From: Pyropia yezoensis
Taxonomy: Eukaryota > Rhodophyta > Bangiophyceae > Bangiales > Bangiaceae
Length of the DNA stretch: 64,000 nt
NCBI GenBank assembly: GCA_009829735.1
Contig: CM020618.1
Span: forward strand, 4,524,882-4,588,881
Direction of reading: 5' to 3'
Part shown: piece after piece, positions 50,974 through 62,469 of the stretch
Numbering within the stretch: position 1 is the stretch's first letter
How the letters are laid out: the number at the start of each line of letters is the position of its first letter
Made by a program: the position numbers and the translations under genes
The notes under the pieces: model-generated
Told to the model about the DNA's origin: nothing
Database searches by the model: none
The model's input: the letters and a program-made list of their open reading frames with translations, nothing else

Positions 50974-53666
50974 CGCGGCGACAGCGCGTGACGATGACGC
51001 CAGGTCACTCCCGCCAGCCCCCCCAGAGGTCGTCTAGGCGTCTTGAGGGGGGGGTGCAAAAAGAGGACGGGGGTGGGGCTCCCCCGTAGGTCAAGAACAG
51101 AAGAGCGCGCCGCGACGGGACAAGGAACCCAGGCAAAATGAGTTGACTGGAGGAGCTGTCGCGACAGAAAAATAGGGTGGCAGGCAGCTGGTAGCGAACA
51201 CCGCGACGTACAGCCGCCTGGACAGCGCACTATGTACACCCCCCCCGAAAGAGAGCTGGCGGAGTCGTACGTCGGGCTCCCCCCAGTTCTCGCAGGCAGG
51301 GGGCCCCACCTGCACCCCTTGCTTGCACCAGCCTCGCCCCCACACTCTCCTGAAAACACTCAAGTGCATCAGCTGGCGTGTGGAAGCTGCTACCTCAGTA
51401 CGAATCTCGGCCCGGTCCAAGACAGAACTTACTGATCAACTCTGCACAGGAGAGGTTCTGTTGGAGTGTGTATAAATATTCATGTGCATAATGTGCGTAC
51501 GATGTATCTTTCTACTAATCTACTTGTCAATATGCACCCCACTAATTAAGCGCATCACCGACAGCACGGTCTCACGACTACGCCTTCACACACCCAGATA
51601 GAAACAGATGCCAGGAGAGACCTTTGCTGCAAAGAAAAAAAAGTATTCCCCATCCACAGGCGCGCCTTGTACTCTTCATTATTCTGTATGTGTCTTTTTC
51701 ACGCTTTTATGCTCGTTACTTCAGCGTGCATCAGGTGTCTGGAGCCCCTCTGGACCCGTATGTCTAGAGAAAAACCTGTTTAACCGTGTGTGTTCGCAAG
51801 GCAGATAGATAAAAGGCGAATCTGACCTCAGAGTGCTGGATTCGTGCTGTATAATTCGCGGTTTTATTCTCTTCTTGATGATGGATGCTTGTGACATCCG
51901 GAACCGAACACGGCGCACGCCCACTACATTTAGTCCCCCACCACCTCACCCACCGCACACCACACCGACCCCCCAACTCGCCCAAACAGCACCCCCACCC
52001 CGCACCACACTACGCGCCCTCTCACTGCGTTACTCCTGCCTGCCAGACGCGGGTGTGCCAGTTGGTACAGTTTAGTAATGCGCGGTCCAGGCCAGTCGGC
52101 CTGGCCGGCCATAAGGTGCAGGAAGCCGCCCGTGCCGCCCAATGAGGATAAACAGCGTCCCACCGCGGAGGTAGGCAGGCAGAAAGGAAAAAAAAAGCAG
52201 TCAAAGAAGCAATAGGAGAGAGAGGCGGCCGACAGGGCGCCCAAGGGCGCCACGCCGGGAAGGTGGGAGGGGCGCGAGGGCAAACGAACGTGTCGGCCGA
52301 CGGCGGCCGGTGCGATCACCTCAGCTCCTCACCCCTTGTACCCCTCCGGCGGACAGGTGGTCGTCGACGCCGGATACGCCAAGAAGCCCGACCCCCCCCC
52401 TCCGCCGGGGAGATCGGGATCCCACCCGCTAGGCGGACGCAGAACGCCTTAGACCTCACAAACAAGACACAATAGCGAAGACGACGAAGACGGCCCATCA
52501 CCGCGACAAAGATGCCGGACACCACACCGCCACCCCGACATGTAGCGCGGCGACCACCAGCACACAGATACGTAGCGTGAGGGGGTGAGGTGGCGACAAT
52601 TTTTTTTGGGAAAGCCAGAGGAAACAGAAGGCATATATGTACAGAGTGTGGGGAGCTCAGGCTAGCCACTCGGTCCGCAGAGAATAGAAATGCGCGGGCG
52701 GAGAACACGCGGTCAGCGAGAGAGCGCGACACCGAGCACCACTCGATCCTTAAAAACGAGGCGCTCACATCTCCTTCAGGAACGCCGGTCAAAAGGAAGA
52801 AACGCGTTGCATCCTCGTGCCGACGCCATCCATGTCACACACGTGATGCCTTCCAAAGCAGAGGCCGCCCGAGTCACCAAAAGCGTGAATCATCGAACGC
52901 ACCGGGGGATGGGGCAGCGATCACGACATACACACGTAGATCAGTATGTACTGAATTTTTGGTTGAGTGACAATAATTAAAGGGTCAAAAATAAGGCAAT
53001 AGCAATATATTATTTTGCCACATGTGTATATATATTTACGTGTACACTACAAATCACCTACATTTTACTCTGGGAAGGAGATGATCAGGGCGAGCAACCT
53101 CCAGGGCATCTGACGGGGCCGGCCCGGCGGACACACACTAATATGTTCTCGCCATCTGCGCCGCGACGTCCACTGACGACGCTGCTGCCGCAGCCGCAGC
53201 AGCCGCCGCGCAGTCGCTTTCATAACCTCTTTGGCCGTGGCGAAGCGGTCGCTCACCGAACAGACGGCTTTTCAAGAAGGTGCAGCCGATGACGCCGCGC
53301 CGAACCGATGACGATCACATATGCCTACCCACGACGAAATTGTTCAGATTCTTCTACGTGCGGGCCACAGCCAGACGGGCGCGGCAATAACTGGCCACGA
53401 CCGCTTGCGCAGTAAGCAGCTGCTGGCTGGCGGGTCTCCGCCGGCGGTCGCCTCCAGCTGCTCAAGCGCTTCGGCAGTGTCAGCTGCCTCTTTCATCAAG
53501 CGCACCGTTACGGACCAAGGCAAGGAGACGCCCAAGGTTAACAAAAGTCTGAAAGTGGTTTTTCGAGTTCAAATAACATAATGTTGGGGGGCTACCAGAT
53601 GCGCTTTGTGGCGCGACAGCACTTTGAATGACCTCATATATTCAGGTGCGATTAGGGCACTCATTA
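50974..53666. other. Gene-poor, AT-richer interval
   Basis: No frame here looks like a real protein. 51430-51860 and 52960-53060 are notably AT-rich (e.g. TATATATATTTACGTGTAC). The first 300 bases are the likely promoter and leader of the beta-oxidation gene. No element ends were recognised apart from the hAT MITE that follows. Confidence 0.5.
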
Positions 53667-54493
53667 CAGGGGTTGTCAAGCGTATCTATCTGGCTCAAGC
53701 GTATACGCGAGTATTTTTCAAGCGCAGTGACGGTACTCGTGCCATTCTCGCTCAGCATCCTGAATACGCACTTGCTTCATGAGCGTGCATCCACCATACG
53801 CTTGCATGGAAGTCACCCGAGTATTGGCGGCCAGTGCTCATGGGATATTTTCTCGGCTCGTGATACGCGGAGTTCGAAAAATCAAGCGTAGCACGACCCT
53901 GTCGACTCGGATTCTGATGTGTTTTCGCTCCTCGAACCGACGCCTCCCAAGCGCACCCGCCACAACAACCCTGGATGCGTCGCCGAGGTCCCACGGGCCC
54001 TCGGGGCGGTCCCCTGGGTGGGGCGAGTGAGGGGCTTCTTTGCGGCCTGCTGATGCGATGGAAGGTCAGGCGGTGCTCTCGGGCAAGCCGAAGCCAATAA
54101 CATCCACTCTTGCCAGCGCCCGTGCACCACCTGGCTCTGGAATGTCCCCAGGAGTCGTGAAAACAGACAGGCCCACCGCAGGATCCCGTGCTCCATTCGC
54201 TTGTCAAGCATGCAGAAAAGCCATCCGAGAGAAGGGAATCCAGCCACACGGAAATGTAAAGTGCGATACATTTTCGTAAATTGACCTTTTTTTATGCTCT
54301 GGATACTCTTGCAGTACTCATATTGTTGCCGAAATATACTAGTGGCTAGTACGCTTGTGAATACTCATGACTTCGGTCACAGGCGCCACTACGCTTGCCG
54401 AGAAGTCGGCTGGCTGAGTGTAGATACTCGTGCCCAAGCCACGACTCCCAATACCATACGCTGGACCAAAACTCGTACGCTTGACAACCCCTG
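53667..54493. mobile_element. Complete hAT-type MITE (827 bp)
   Basis: The termini are an 18-bp perfect inverted repeat, CAGGGGTTGTCAAGCGTA. They are flanked by an exact 8-bp duplication ACTCATTA at 53659-53666 and 54494-54501, the signature of hAT transposition. Subterminal regions repeat the motifs CAAGCG(TA) and ACTCGTGCC near both ends, as hAT transposase binding sites do. No transposase domain is recognisable inside, so it is non-autonomous. The intact duplication and TIRs suggest a fairly recent insertion. Confidence 0.92.
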
Positions 54494-54502
54494 ACTCATT
54501 AT

Positions 54503-54757
54503 CTATCTGACGGTTGCGCCTCGCGCCCCGCCCTTAAAAGGGGCTACGTAGGTAGTGCCAGCCGTACTACGTAGGTATTCATCAATTTCCTTATCAGTGA
54601 AAACTGCTATCTTTCCGAGAAGTGTATCATACTCGGCATCCAACTTTGCATTCTGGTCGTTGAGTGCGCCAACGTCCTCGCCAGGTTTGTCCAATGTCGC
54701 ATGGCACGTCGCAACGTCCTTGCAGTCAGCAGTCGTGCGGGCAGCGTCGTCACTCAT
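54503..54757 (-). CDS. Possible small protein, 84 aa, predicted helical
   Basis: Unrecognised. From the Met at 54757 the peptide is acidic and helical (MSDDAARTTADCKDVATCHA; then LNDQNAKLDAEYDTLLGKIA; then DKEIDEYLRS). It ends with a short basic tail, and its stop lies two bases beyond the hAT target duplication. Balanced composition and a coiled-coil-like middle argue for a real gene; short length and lack of a known relative argue against. The frame remains open upstream to 54958 with a Pro/Ser-rich stretch that may be leader. Confidence 0.35.
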   Translation of the reverse strand: MSDDAARTTADCKDVATCHATLDKPGEDVGALNDQNAKLDAEYDTLLGKIAVFTDKEIDEYLRSTAGTTYVAPFKGGARGATVR

Positions 54758-57244
54758 GATTGCAGTGACTTGCAGCGACGAGTCTGGGGAAGGCCGTCGA
54801 AAGATGGAAGACTGAGGTGGATCCGACGGCGAAAGCGGGAGAAGGGCGAGGCTCGGATGGCATCCGCCGGTGATGTCCCCGCAGAGCGCAACGGGATGAA
54901 CCGAGCACGAGGAGTGCGGAGGGGAGCAAGGGGCGAGAGGATGAGGCCGGACATACACCGGAAAGGGGGTTCGAAACTCACGCGACGGGAGAGGTCGGGG
55001 GGCTTCAGGAGCAGTTGTGCGCGGGCGGGTGGGAGGGGGTGAGCGGCGGAGCAGATGGGGATGCTGCCCTTCGTATCATGGGTCGGAGGGAAGATAAAGC
55101 TTTATGCCTCTTCTGTGTCGCTCCTGCTCCTGGTCCGGGACGACGCCGCGGCTATTGGACATCCGCGCGGCGTCGCGGCGTGCGCTAGGAGAACCCACAA
55201 TTCTGGTGACGAGCGGGGAGGAGAGAGGGCTCGAGGGTGCCCAGTCAGGGGATGGGGAGTGACTACAGTCTGTGCTGCCGTCAACTAGTCCTCAGTGTGT
55301 TTGGGGATTCTTGTCGACTACATTCCCATTGAGGACTGCTTGGGGATTGTTGCCGATGTTGCTCCAAATGGCGGCCCCCACGAGGACGCGGTCCCATCGG
55401 AGATGTACATATATTATTTAAGCCAACCATGCTCTACACGACGTCGATGTACGTACGTATGTAGGACAGCTGGTAGGTCGTCGGTTGTGCAGTAAAAAAA
55501 ACTAGCTACCGATTGACTGTGTCCGCGGAGTTAGGAGTGTTCGACATGCCGCTTGCCGCCAGCGCCCGGCCCCTTGGTGGGGTACGAGCACTCACGATGA
55601 GATGCTCTTTGACAGCGTCGGTGCACCAATATTCATCGACATTCACGTGTGCTCATCGCGTCCACAGACACATGACAATCTGTGACGTGCCGTGACTCTT
55701 GCTGACTTTGGCCAGGAATATGTACCCATTCAAAGGGAAGAACACCCCACAATTGGCTTGTCATCCCAATAACCGCACGTTGATCGGCTGTGAACATGCT
55801 TGTCCAGAATAGGACGACTCTGTCCCCCCAATTGAGTAGCAGTACACACATGTCTACATACCTAGGTATTTATGTACACATCGACCACGCCTAGTTAAGG
55901 TGTGCAGCCTGGGTTTCTTTACACTAGTCTTTTCAAAGAAACGTGCAGCCCTGTGAGTGGCTGAGAAGAAAATTGGGGTTTTTTCATTACCCCAATTTTC
56001 ACCCCACGCCACAGAGGCCGTGAGGGACGGTCGGGCGCAGCCCCGGTGACGCGGCCACCCGGATCTTGCGCATGAGTAAGTCCCCGCGAGTGAATCTACC
56101 CAACCCCTTGCACGACATTTCCACCCCTCCCCCTCCTCCCGTCGCCTTGACGCCTCCCCCTTCAACCCCCCCCCCGCCGGAGTCTGAAGGTGACAGCCCT
56201 TCCCCCATCAATAACTCCATTCCTGTCGCTGTTACCCCGGGCATTCTCAGACATCTCTGAGATGCCCCGGGGAAGCAAATGCAGATGTACTATGAGGGTC
56301 GAAAAGCCTCTGAGATGCAGAAGACAGTACATCCGCCACAGGTGGTAAAGTCACAGGCATGGGGGGACTGCACCTTCCCCGAGACGTGAAAAGACGCCCC
56401 CTGCGCCGGGCCCACCCCTGTTTGACCTCGCCAACCCCGGGTGTGGCTGGTAGTGAGCCTTTGGGGGGTGCGCCGGGCGAGGGTGGTGGCCTTAGGGCGC
56501 TGTGCCAGGGGACGAGGTGGGGTGGGTGGCACTTCACCAAGGTGTGGTGTTTCGTTTCGTCAGCCGTTTTTCGAGGAACGGTTGATTCTCCACTATGCAT
56601 TCTTTTCTACTTTTTCTATTCTCACCTGCCCCACACGGCGGCGACAACGGGTGCTGGTGAACACGTGTACATTCTTCAACTTCCTGTGGCCCAAAGGAAG
56701 AAAAAGACCTGACATCTCGCTCTTGAGCCAATGCGGTGACAGAATTGCGTCTCAGAGCGATCGAATTGATCTTCGTCGGCCAATGAGGAGACGAGGGAGC
56801 CTGTGAAACCCAGGCTGCACAAAAAACGCCCTCTTAACTAGGCGTGCGACCCGCCCCGCCCCGCAGTGTTTTGGCGGGAATAGATCGCCATGCGGTCATC
56901 CTCCGTGGCAAGTGGCACCCGGGTGCTTCGCTGGCGAACAACCAAAGTTCGCGCCCAAAAGTCGCTGCCGGCCCCGCCGGCGACCGTGCGTCGTGGGCGT
57001 CACCCTCACACAGCGCGGGCATCGCGCCCAGCTCGAGGACGCCAACGTCGCCACTGCGGGCGGGCTGGCCCAGACTCGGTGTGCAGCAACAACCGCCCTG
57101 TGTGGCCACCTGCTGCAGCAGCCTTTCCCTTCTCTTGACAGGGGACTACTCCCGTTGCCGCCCTTCCCTACCACATTCGTCCCTGCTCCCCCTCCTGCCT
57201 CCCGTTCATCCCCCCACTGGCGACTTGCCGGCGTCAAACGCGCC
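54758..57244. other. Intergenic region upstream of CTP synthase
   Basis: No gene is recognised in 2.5 kb. It includes an AT-richer middle (55380-55880) and a pyrimidine-rich last 110 bases before the CTP synthase ATG. Confidence 0.5.
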
Positions 57245-59536
57245 ATGGAGTCGTTTGTGGGTGGCCCTGGCCATGGCGGCGGCAGCGGCTCATCAGATGT
57301 CAAGTACGTGCTGGTGTCTGGCGGTGTCATCTCTGGCATTGGCAAGGGCCTCACTGCCTCCTCCATCGGGGTTCTGCTGAAGGCGTGTGGCTGGCGGGTG
57401 ACGGCGGTCAAGGTGGACCCGTACCTCAACTGCGACGCCGGCACCATGAGCCCGTTTGAGCACGGCGAAGTGTTTGTGCTCGACGATGGGGGGGAGGTGG
57501 ATCTGGACCTGGGGAACTATGAGCGCTTCCTCGACGTGACCCTCAACCGTAGTAACAACATCACGACGGGCAAGGTGTACCAGGCGGTGCTGACCGCCGA
57601 GCGCCGCGGCGACTACCTGGGCAAGACGGTTCAGGTGGTGCCCCACGTAACTGACGCGATCATCACGTGGATTCGGCGCGTGGCCGCCACCCCCGACGCC
57701 GACACAGGGCTGCCCCCAGAGGTGGTTGTCATTGAGCTGGGTGGCACCGTTGGTGACATTGAGTCCATGCCCTTCATCGAGGCTCTGCGGCAGCTGCGGT
57801 ACGCGGTCGGGGAAGCCAACTTTTGCTCCGTCTTCGTGTCGCTCGTGCCCGAGCTGGGCGTGGTGGGCGAGCAAAAGACTAAGCCCACCCAGCACGGCGT
57901 CAAGAACCTGTCCATGTCGGGCCTCGCGCCGCAGCTCATTGTGTGCCGGTCGACGCGACCGCTGTTGGCCGAGACCAAGGCCAAGCTCGGCCTCTTTTGC
58001 CAGGTGCCCCCCGACGCAGTCGTGTCGGTGCACGACGTGTCCAACACGTACCGCATCCCGCTGATGCTCCACGCCCAGGGCGTGTGCAACCTCCTTATCC
58101 GCTCACTGCGGTTGGTGTGGCGGCTGCCGACGCGGCTGGAGAAGTGGGCGCGGATGGCCCGCACCGCCGACGCAGACTATGTGGGCTACCACGTGCCGTC
58201 GTCGCCGCTGCGCGTGCCGGCGCCGCGGGAACGGATAGCCACTGCCGCAGATACTGGAACTGGGGCAGGGGGGGCTGCGCCGGCTACGGGGGCGCTTCCC
58301 GCAGGGGCAGTGCCTCCTGCCTCGACGACGCCGCTCAAAAGCAGGGGTACGGCTGGTGGGGGTGCCGCCGGCGCTGCTGGCGGCCGCCCCCGATGCATGC
58401 CGGTGGTAACCATCGCGCTTGTCGGCAAGTACACCAACCTCTCCGACTCGTACCTGTCGGTGGTGCGGGCGTTGCAACACTCAGCCATGGCGCTCGGTCG
58501 GCGGCTGTCCATCAGCTGGGTGGAAAGTTCCCACTTGGAGGACGCAGACGACGCGGCCGACCACCCCGACGCTGCGTCGGATGACACCCGGAGTGGGGGT
58601 CAGCGGAGCCCCTCTCCTGAGGCGGATACCCCCACCGGCGCTGCCAATGGTCACACGGTACCCGCACCAGTGGGGGCGGTGCCCCCTCCACCCGTGGCGG
58701 CTGCGATTGTTGCGGCGGGTCTGAGCCGCTCCGAGTCACGGTGCAAGGGCGGGCGGGCAGAGCGTCGCGCCCGCTACGATGCCGCGTGGGCACTCATCCG
58801 GGCTGCCGATGGGGTGCTGGTACCGGGCGGCTTTGGAGACCGAGGGGTGGAAGGCATGATTGCTGCCATTCGGTACGCGCGTGAGTCCAAGACGCCCTTT
58901 CTTGGTATCTGCTTGGGCATGCAGCTCGCCGCCGTCGAGGCGGTGAGGTGGTCGTATGGCCAACCAGGAGCGCACTCGAGCGAGTTTGCCAAAGCCGCTC
59001 CCCTGCACGCGGTCATTTACATGCCCGAGGGAGACAAGGAGAAGCTGGGTGGGACGATGCGGCTAGGCAGCCGCAAGACCGTCTTGTCTGGTGACGAGCC
59101 GCTGTCCCTGGCAGCCGCCCTCTATGGCCGCCTGGATGTGTACGAGCGCCACCGCCACCGGTACGAGGTGAACCCGGAGCTGGTGACAGAGCTGGAGTCG
59201 AGGTCGGGCCTCCGCTTTGTGGGCTGTGACGAGAGTGGCAAGCGGATGGAGGTGCTGGAGCGGCGGGACCACCCGTTCTTCCTGGGCACCCAGTTTCACC
59301 CCGAATTTACGAGCCGCCCGGGGCGGCCGAGCCCGCCCTTCCTTGGCCTCCTGATGGCCTCGTCCGGGCTGTCGCTGGAGCGCGACGCAGTGGCCACAAC
59401 CCTCCGCTCCATCCGTCAACAGGACCCTTGGCGGGACGTGGAGGGGGAGGGGGACGATGTCAATGGGGGGTGGGCCTTTGACAGCACTGCCGCGTCACTG
59501 CTGGCGGAGGAGGTCAACGCGGTGGTGCAGGTGTGA
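57245..59536 (+). CDS. CTP synthase
   Basis: It makes CTP from UTP with ATP and glutamine in the cytosol. The synthetase domain starts at VKYVLVSGGVISGIGKGLTA (P-loop region). It continues with KVDPYLNCDAGTMSPFEHGE, ELGGTVGDIESMPF and EQKTKPTQHGVKNL (allosteric and UTP-binding blocks). The glutaminase domain has GICLGMQ with nucleophile Cys556 and GTQFHPEF with His685 and Glu687. At 763 aa it is about 200 longer than most. Two low-complexity inserts explain this: one at ~319-382 in the interdomain linker and one at ~436-512 inside the glutaminase domain. The start at 57245 (cgccATGg) is preceded by a pyrimidine-rich leader. All catalytic residues are present. Confidence 0.96.
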   Translation: MESFVGGPGHGGGSGSSDVKYVLVSGGVISGIGKGLTASSIGVLLKACGWRVTAVKVDPYLNCDAGTMSPFEHGEVFVLDDGGEVDLDLGNYERFLDVTLNRSNNITTGKVYQAVLTAERRGDYLGKTVQVVPHVTDAIITWIRRVAATPDADTGLPPEVVVIELGGTVGDIESMPFIEALRQLRYAVGEANFCSVFVSLVPELGVVGEQKTKPTQHGVKNLSMSGLAPQLIVCRSTRPLLAETKAKLGLFCQVPPDAVVSVHDVSNTYRIPLMLHAQGVCNLLIRSLRLVWRLPTRLEKWARMARTADADYVGYHVPSSPLRVPAPRERIATAADTGTGAGGAAPATGALPAGAVPPASTTPLKSRGTAGGGAAGAAGGRPRCMPVVTIALVGKYTNLSDSYLSVVRALQHSAMALGRRLSISWVESSHLEDADDAADHPDAASDDTRSGGQRSPSPEADTPTGAANGHTVPAPVGAVPPPPVAAAIVAAGLSRSESRCKGGRAERRARYDAAWALIRAADGVLVPGGFGDRGVEGMIAAIRYARESKTPFLGICLGMQLAAVEAVRWSYGQPGAHSSEFAKAAPLHAVIYMPEGDKEKLGGTMRLGSRKTVLSGDEPLSLAAALYGRLDVYERHRHRYEVNPELVTELESRSGLRFVGCDESGKRMEVLERRDHPFFLGTQFHPEFTSRPGRPSPPFLGLLMASSGLSLERDAVATTLRSIRQQDPWRDVEGEGDDVNGGWAFDSTAASLLAEEVNAVVQV

Positions 59537-60054
59537 GGGACATGGGGCAAAGAGAGCACACGAGAGGTCAGTTGTACTTTTTGTATGCCGGGGCTGAAGG
59601 GAATCCTCTTCTGAGTCCGGATTTGACACTTAACAATTCAGGCCCGTGTAGCTGGAATCTTTCGCCATTATTTGCTCTAGAATCAATTAATATTATCGTC
59701 GTTGCATAATCAAGGATAAATCCCACGTGGGGTACCAGCCACGTGGCTTGTGGCCGTCGTCCTGAGATCTTTGTTCGTCGCCATGACGGCTTTAGGCGAC
59801 GTTCTCCGTGGTCACCGACGAACCACGGTGCTTCGCGCCTGCTTCTTGCTTCCGCGCTCCCCACCTTGCTTCCGCCCTCCCCACCTTGCTTCCGCCCTCC
59901 CCACCTTGCTCCTACCGTCGGTCTCCCCCCCACACGCCTCACCCGCCCTGTCCCATTTCTGGAGACCCCGCAAGCAGTTCCATCTGCACGTAACCCTCCC
60001 TTTCTCTTCCCCCCTCCCTCCATTCCCCTCCCCTCCCCCCCTGCCCTCCACGTC
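59537..60054. promoter_or_regulatory. CTP synthase 3' end and SufD promoter/leader
   Basis: 518 bases between two same-strand genes. An AT-rich block at 59620-59720 probably contains the CTP synthase 3' end and the SufD promoter. It is followed by a C-rich leader with 20-bp tandem repeats. Confidence 0.5.
59841..59910. repeat. 20-bp tandem repeat in the SufD leader
   Basis: The unit CCACCTTGCTTCCGCCCTCC occurs at 59861-59880 and 59881-59900, with a partial copy at 59901-59910 and a diverged copy at 59841-59860. Confidence 0.9.
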
Positions 60055-61791
60055 ATGGCCGCGTTTGTGTCCTGTGTGGGCGCCGCCTTGGCGCCCCACC
60101 GGCGAGACGTGGCCGCCTGTGATGCTCGCTCTTCGACCTTTTCGGGTGCGGCGGTGTCGGCTCGCGTGGTGGGTGCCGCGCCCGCGGCGGCTGCGCCCAC
60201 TGGGCCGACCAGGCGCGGGGTGGTGGTAGCGTCGAGGGACCTCCCCGCCGATACCATGACCGACACGCCACACACAGAGGTGACCACCACCGACGGTTCG
60301 GTCTTTACGCAGCCCACGCGGGCAGACGGGTGGCTCGAGTCGGTGCGTGCCTGGCCCCCGGCGTCGTCGTCGGCGGCGCTGACGGGCGACGCCGCCGCGG
60401 GGGTGGCGGCGCTGGGTGCCGAGGCGGCCGACGTGCTGTCCAAGCTCCCCCCGCCGCGGCGGGAGGAGTCGTGGCGCTTTACCGACCTCAACGCCTTGTA
60501 CAAGATGCGGTTTGGCGCTGCGGAGGCCCCCCCCCCCGGCGGCGCGCGGTCGCCAACGGCGGCATCCCTGGGCGGGGCGGTGATGGACGACGCGGCGGCG
60601 ACGGTGGTGTTTGTGGACGGTGTGTACCGGCCCGAGCTGTCGACGGTGGGCGCGGCGGTGGGGGAGGCGGGGGTGTACGTGGGGCCCCTCGGCGGGTATG
60701 AGGGGGACGCGACGGGCATGCTGCTGGAGCTCCTTGCCGCCAAGTCGTGCGAGACAGACGTGTCGCTCAACGTGTTCACGGCGCTCAACGGCGCGGCGGT
60801 TGCGGCGGGGTCTTCAGACGTTGGGGTGGTGGTGGTTCCGGCGGGGGTGGCCATGGACGGCGCTGTGCAGGTGCTCTTTTCGACCACCCCAGGGGCCTCC
60901 AAGGAGACATCGACCGCCGCCTTCCCGCGGCTGCTGGTGTGCGTGGGTGCCAACGCGACGGTGGAGGTCGTGGAGCAGCACGTGGGCGTAGAGGTGGGCG
61001 CCGGGGTGGGCGCGGGGGCGACCGCCGCCGCGGGGGCGGCGGCGGCGGCGGTGGGCGCGGCGGCGGCGTCGCACTTTTTCTCCGACGCCCTCACCACGGT
61101 GCACGTGGGGGATGGCGCGAGGGTGCGCCACACGGTGGCCAACGAGGTGCCCGTCGACGCGGTGGCGCTCTCCCACGTCTACGCGCGGACGCTCAAGGAC
61201 GCAACGTACGAGCTGATGACGCTGGTGGCGACGGGTGCGGTCGGGCGGGTGACCATTGGGGCGGAGCTGCACGGCCCAGGCGGCCATATTGACTCGACGA
61301 GCCTCTGCCTGTCGGACGGCAAGCAGGTCAACGACCTGCACTCGCGCATCGCGCACTGCGCGCCGGCGTGCACGTCCAACCAGCTGCACAAGAACGTGGC
61401 GGCCGGGCGGGGCCGGGCCATTTTTGCGGGCAAGGTGGTGGTGGACAAGGCGGCCCAGCAGACCGACTCGAAGCAGCTGTGCCGGTCCCTGCTGCTGAGC
61501 AACCGCGCGCAGGTGGACGCGATGCCGGTCCTGCTTATCAACGCCGACGACGTCAAGTGCACGCACGGCGCGACCGTGTCGGACCTCAACGAGGACGAGC
61601 TGTTTTACTGCCAAAGCCGGGGGCTCAGCGCCACGGACGCGCGGTTCCTGCTCGTCAAGGGCTTTGCGGGGGAGGTGTTGGACAAGGTGCGCTACCGCTC
61701 CATCCAGGAGCGGACGACGGAGCTGGTGCGGCTGACGCTCGACAACATTGACCTGCGGGACTCGCAGTTTGCCACCCACTCGTCCATCTAA
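60055..61791 (+). CDS. sufD: SufD, plastid FeS-cluster scaffold subunit
   Basis: SufD forms the SufBC2D complex that assembles FeS clusters in plastids. The N-terminus MAAFVSCVGAALAPHRRDVA, up to about residue 65, is a plastid presequence. The SufD N-terminal domain follows with PPPRREESWRFTDLNALYKM. The beta-helix core has LHGPGGHIDSTSLCLSDGKQ and HKNVAAGRGRAIFAGKVVV. The C-terminal block is LLINADDVKCTHGATVSDLN and DELFYCQSRG, with the SufB/D His-Gly-Ala signature, ending in the family's usual helices. Length 578 aa against about 475 in plants, because of Ala/Gly-rich inserts near 300-350. Red-algal plastid genomes carry sufB and sufC, so a nuclear, targeted SufD would complete that complex. 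The start at 60055 has context gtcATGg. Confidence 0.95.
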   Translation: MAAFVSCVGAALAPHRRDVAACDARSSTFSGAAVSARVVGAAPAAAAPTGPTRRGVVVASRDLPADTMTDTPHTEVTTTDGSVFTQPTRADGWLESVRAWPPASSSAALTGDAAAGVAALGAEAADVLSKLPPPRREESWRFTDLNALYKMRFGAAEAPPPGGARSPTAASLGGAVMDDAAATVVFVDGVYRPELSTVGAAVGEAGVYVGPLGGYEGDATGMLLELLAAKSCETDVSLNVFTALNGAAVAAGSSDVGVVVVPAGVAMDGAVQVLFSTTPGASKETSTAAFPRLLVCVGANATVEVVEQHVGVEVGAGVGAGATAAAGAAAAAVGAAAASHFFSDALTTVHVGDGARVRHTVANEVPVDAVALSHVYARTLKDATYELMTLVATGAVGRVTIGAELHGPGGHIDSTSLCLSDGKQVNDLHSRIAHCAPACTSNQLHKNVAAGRGRAIFAGKVVVDKAAQQTDSKQLCRSLLLSNRAQVDAMPVLLINADDVKCTHGATVSDLNEDELFYCQSRGLSATDARFLLVKGFAGEVLDKVRYRSIQERTTELVRLTLDNIDLRDSQFATHSSI

Positions 61792-62469
61792 ATAGGCTGT
61801 GCGGGCGGGGCGGGGGGGGTGGTGGGGGAGGGGGTGGGGGACGGTGGGGGGCTTACGTGTCGCGATGTTTTGTTTTCCTTGCTCTGGATTTTTCCCGTTT
61901 TTGGTGCCGTAGCGGCAGTTGTACCCTTTTTTTTTTTTCTTTTTTCTTGCTCTCTTTGCAGGGACGCTGGTGTCTTGAGCGTCGACGAGGGTCTCGCGGG
62001 ACACGAACTGGCATGGGTTTTGGGGGGACTGCCCACCCTCAGCCGCCCCGGGGGTGGGCCGCCCTCCCCCGCAAGAGGGGGCGGCGGCTTGCCCTCGCCG
62101 CCCCCCCGCCCCCCCGCCCCCCCTCCCCCAGCGACGCTCACGGCGGCAGCGACGGCGGCGGCGGCGGCGGTGGCCACGGACCGACGGCGGCGGTGGCCAC
62201 GGACCGACGGCGGCCGTGGCGGCGGCGGCGGCGGCGCGCCGCGCGGTGCCCGCGCGGCGTCCTTGCCGGTGTCGTTTGTAGGTGCTCTACTCTGGTGGCC
62301 CCTCCCGCACTGCTTGCTGGCAGGGGCACGCGCCACACACCCGCGGCACGGTTGCGACGGCCACCTTGCGTGGATTTCCCTTTTTTTGTGGTTCTTTTTC
62401 ACGGTGAGGAGGACCCTGGCGGAGGACGCCCCTTTGCAGCAGAGGGCAAAGCACGTCAGGGTCGTAGGA
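61792..62469. other. SufD 3' region
   Basis: It contains a T run (61926-61951) and an unremarkable GC-rich stretch with GGC trinucleotides. No gene seen. Confidence 0.5.

Noticed and set aside
56912-57244. 111-codon in-frame extension upstream of CTP synthase
   Set aside because: The sequence is not presequence-like, CTP synthase is normally cytosolic, and the Met at 57245 has a good context right before the conserved domain.
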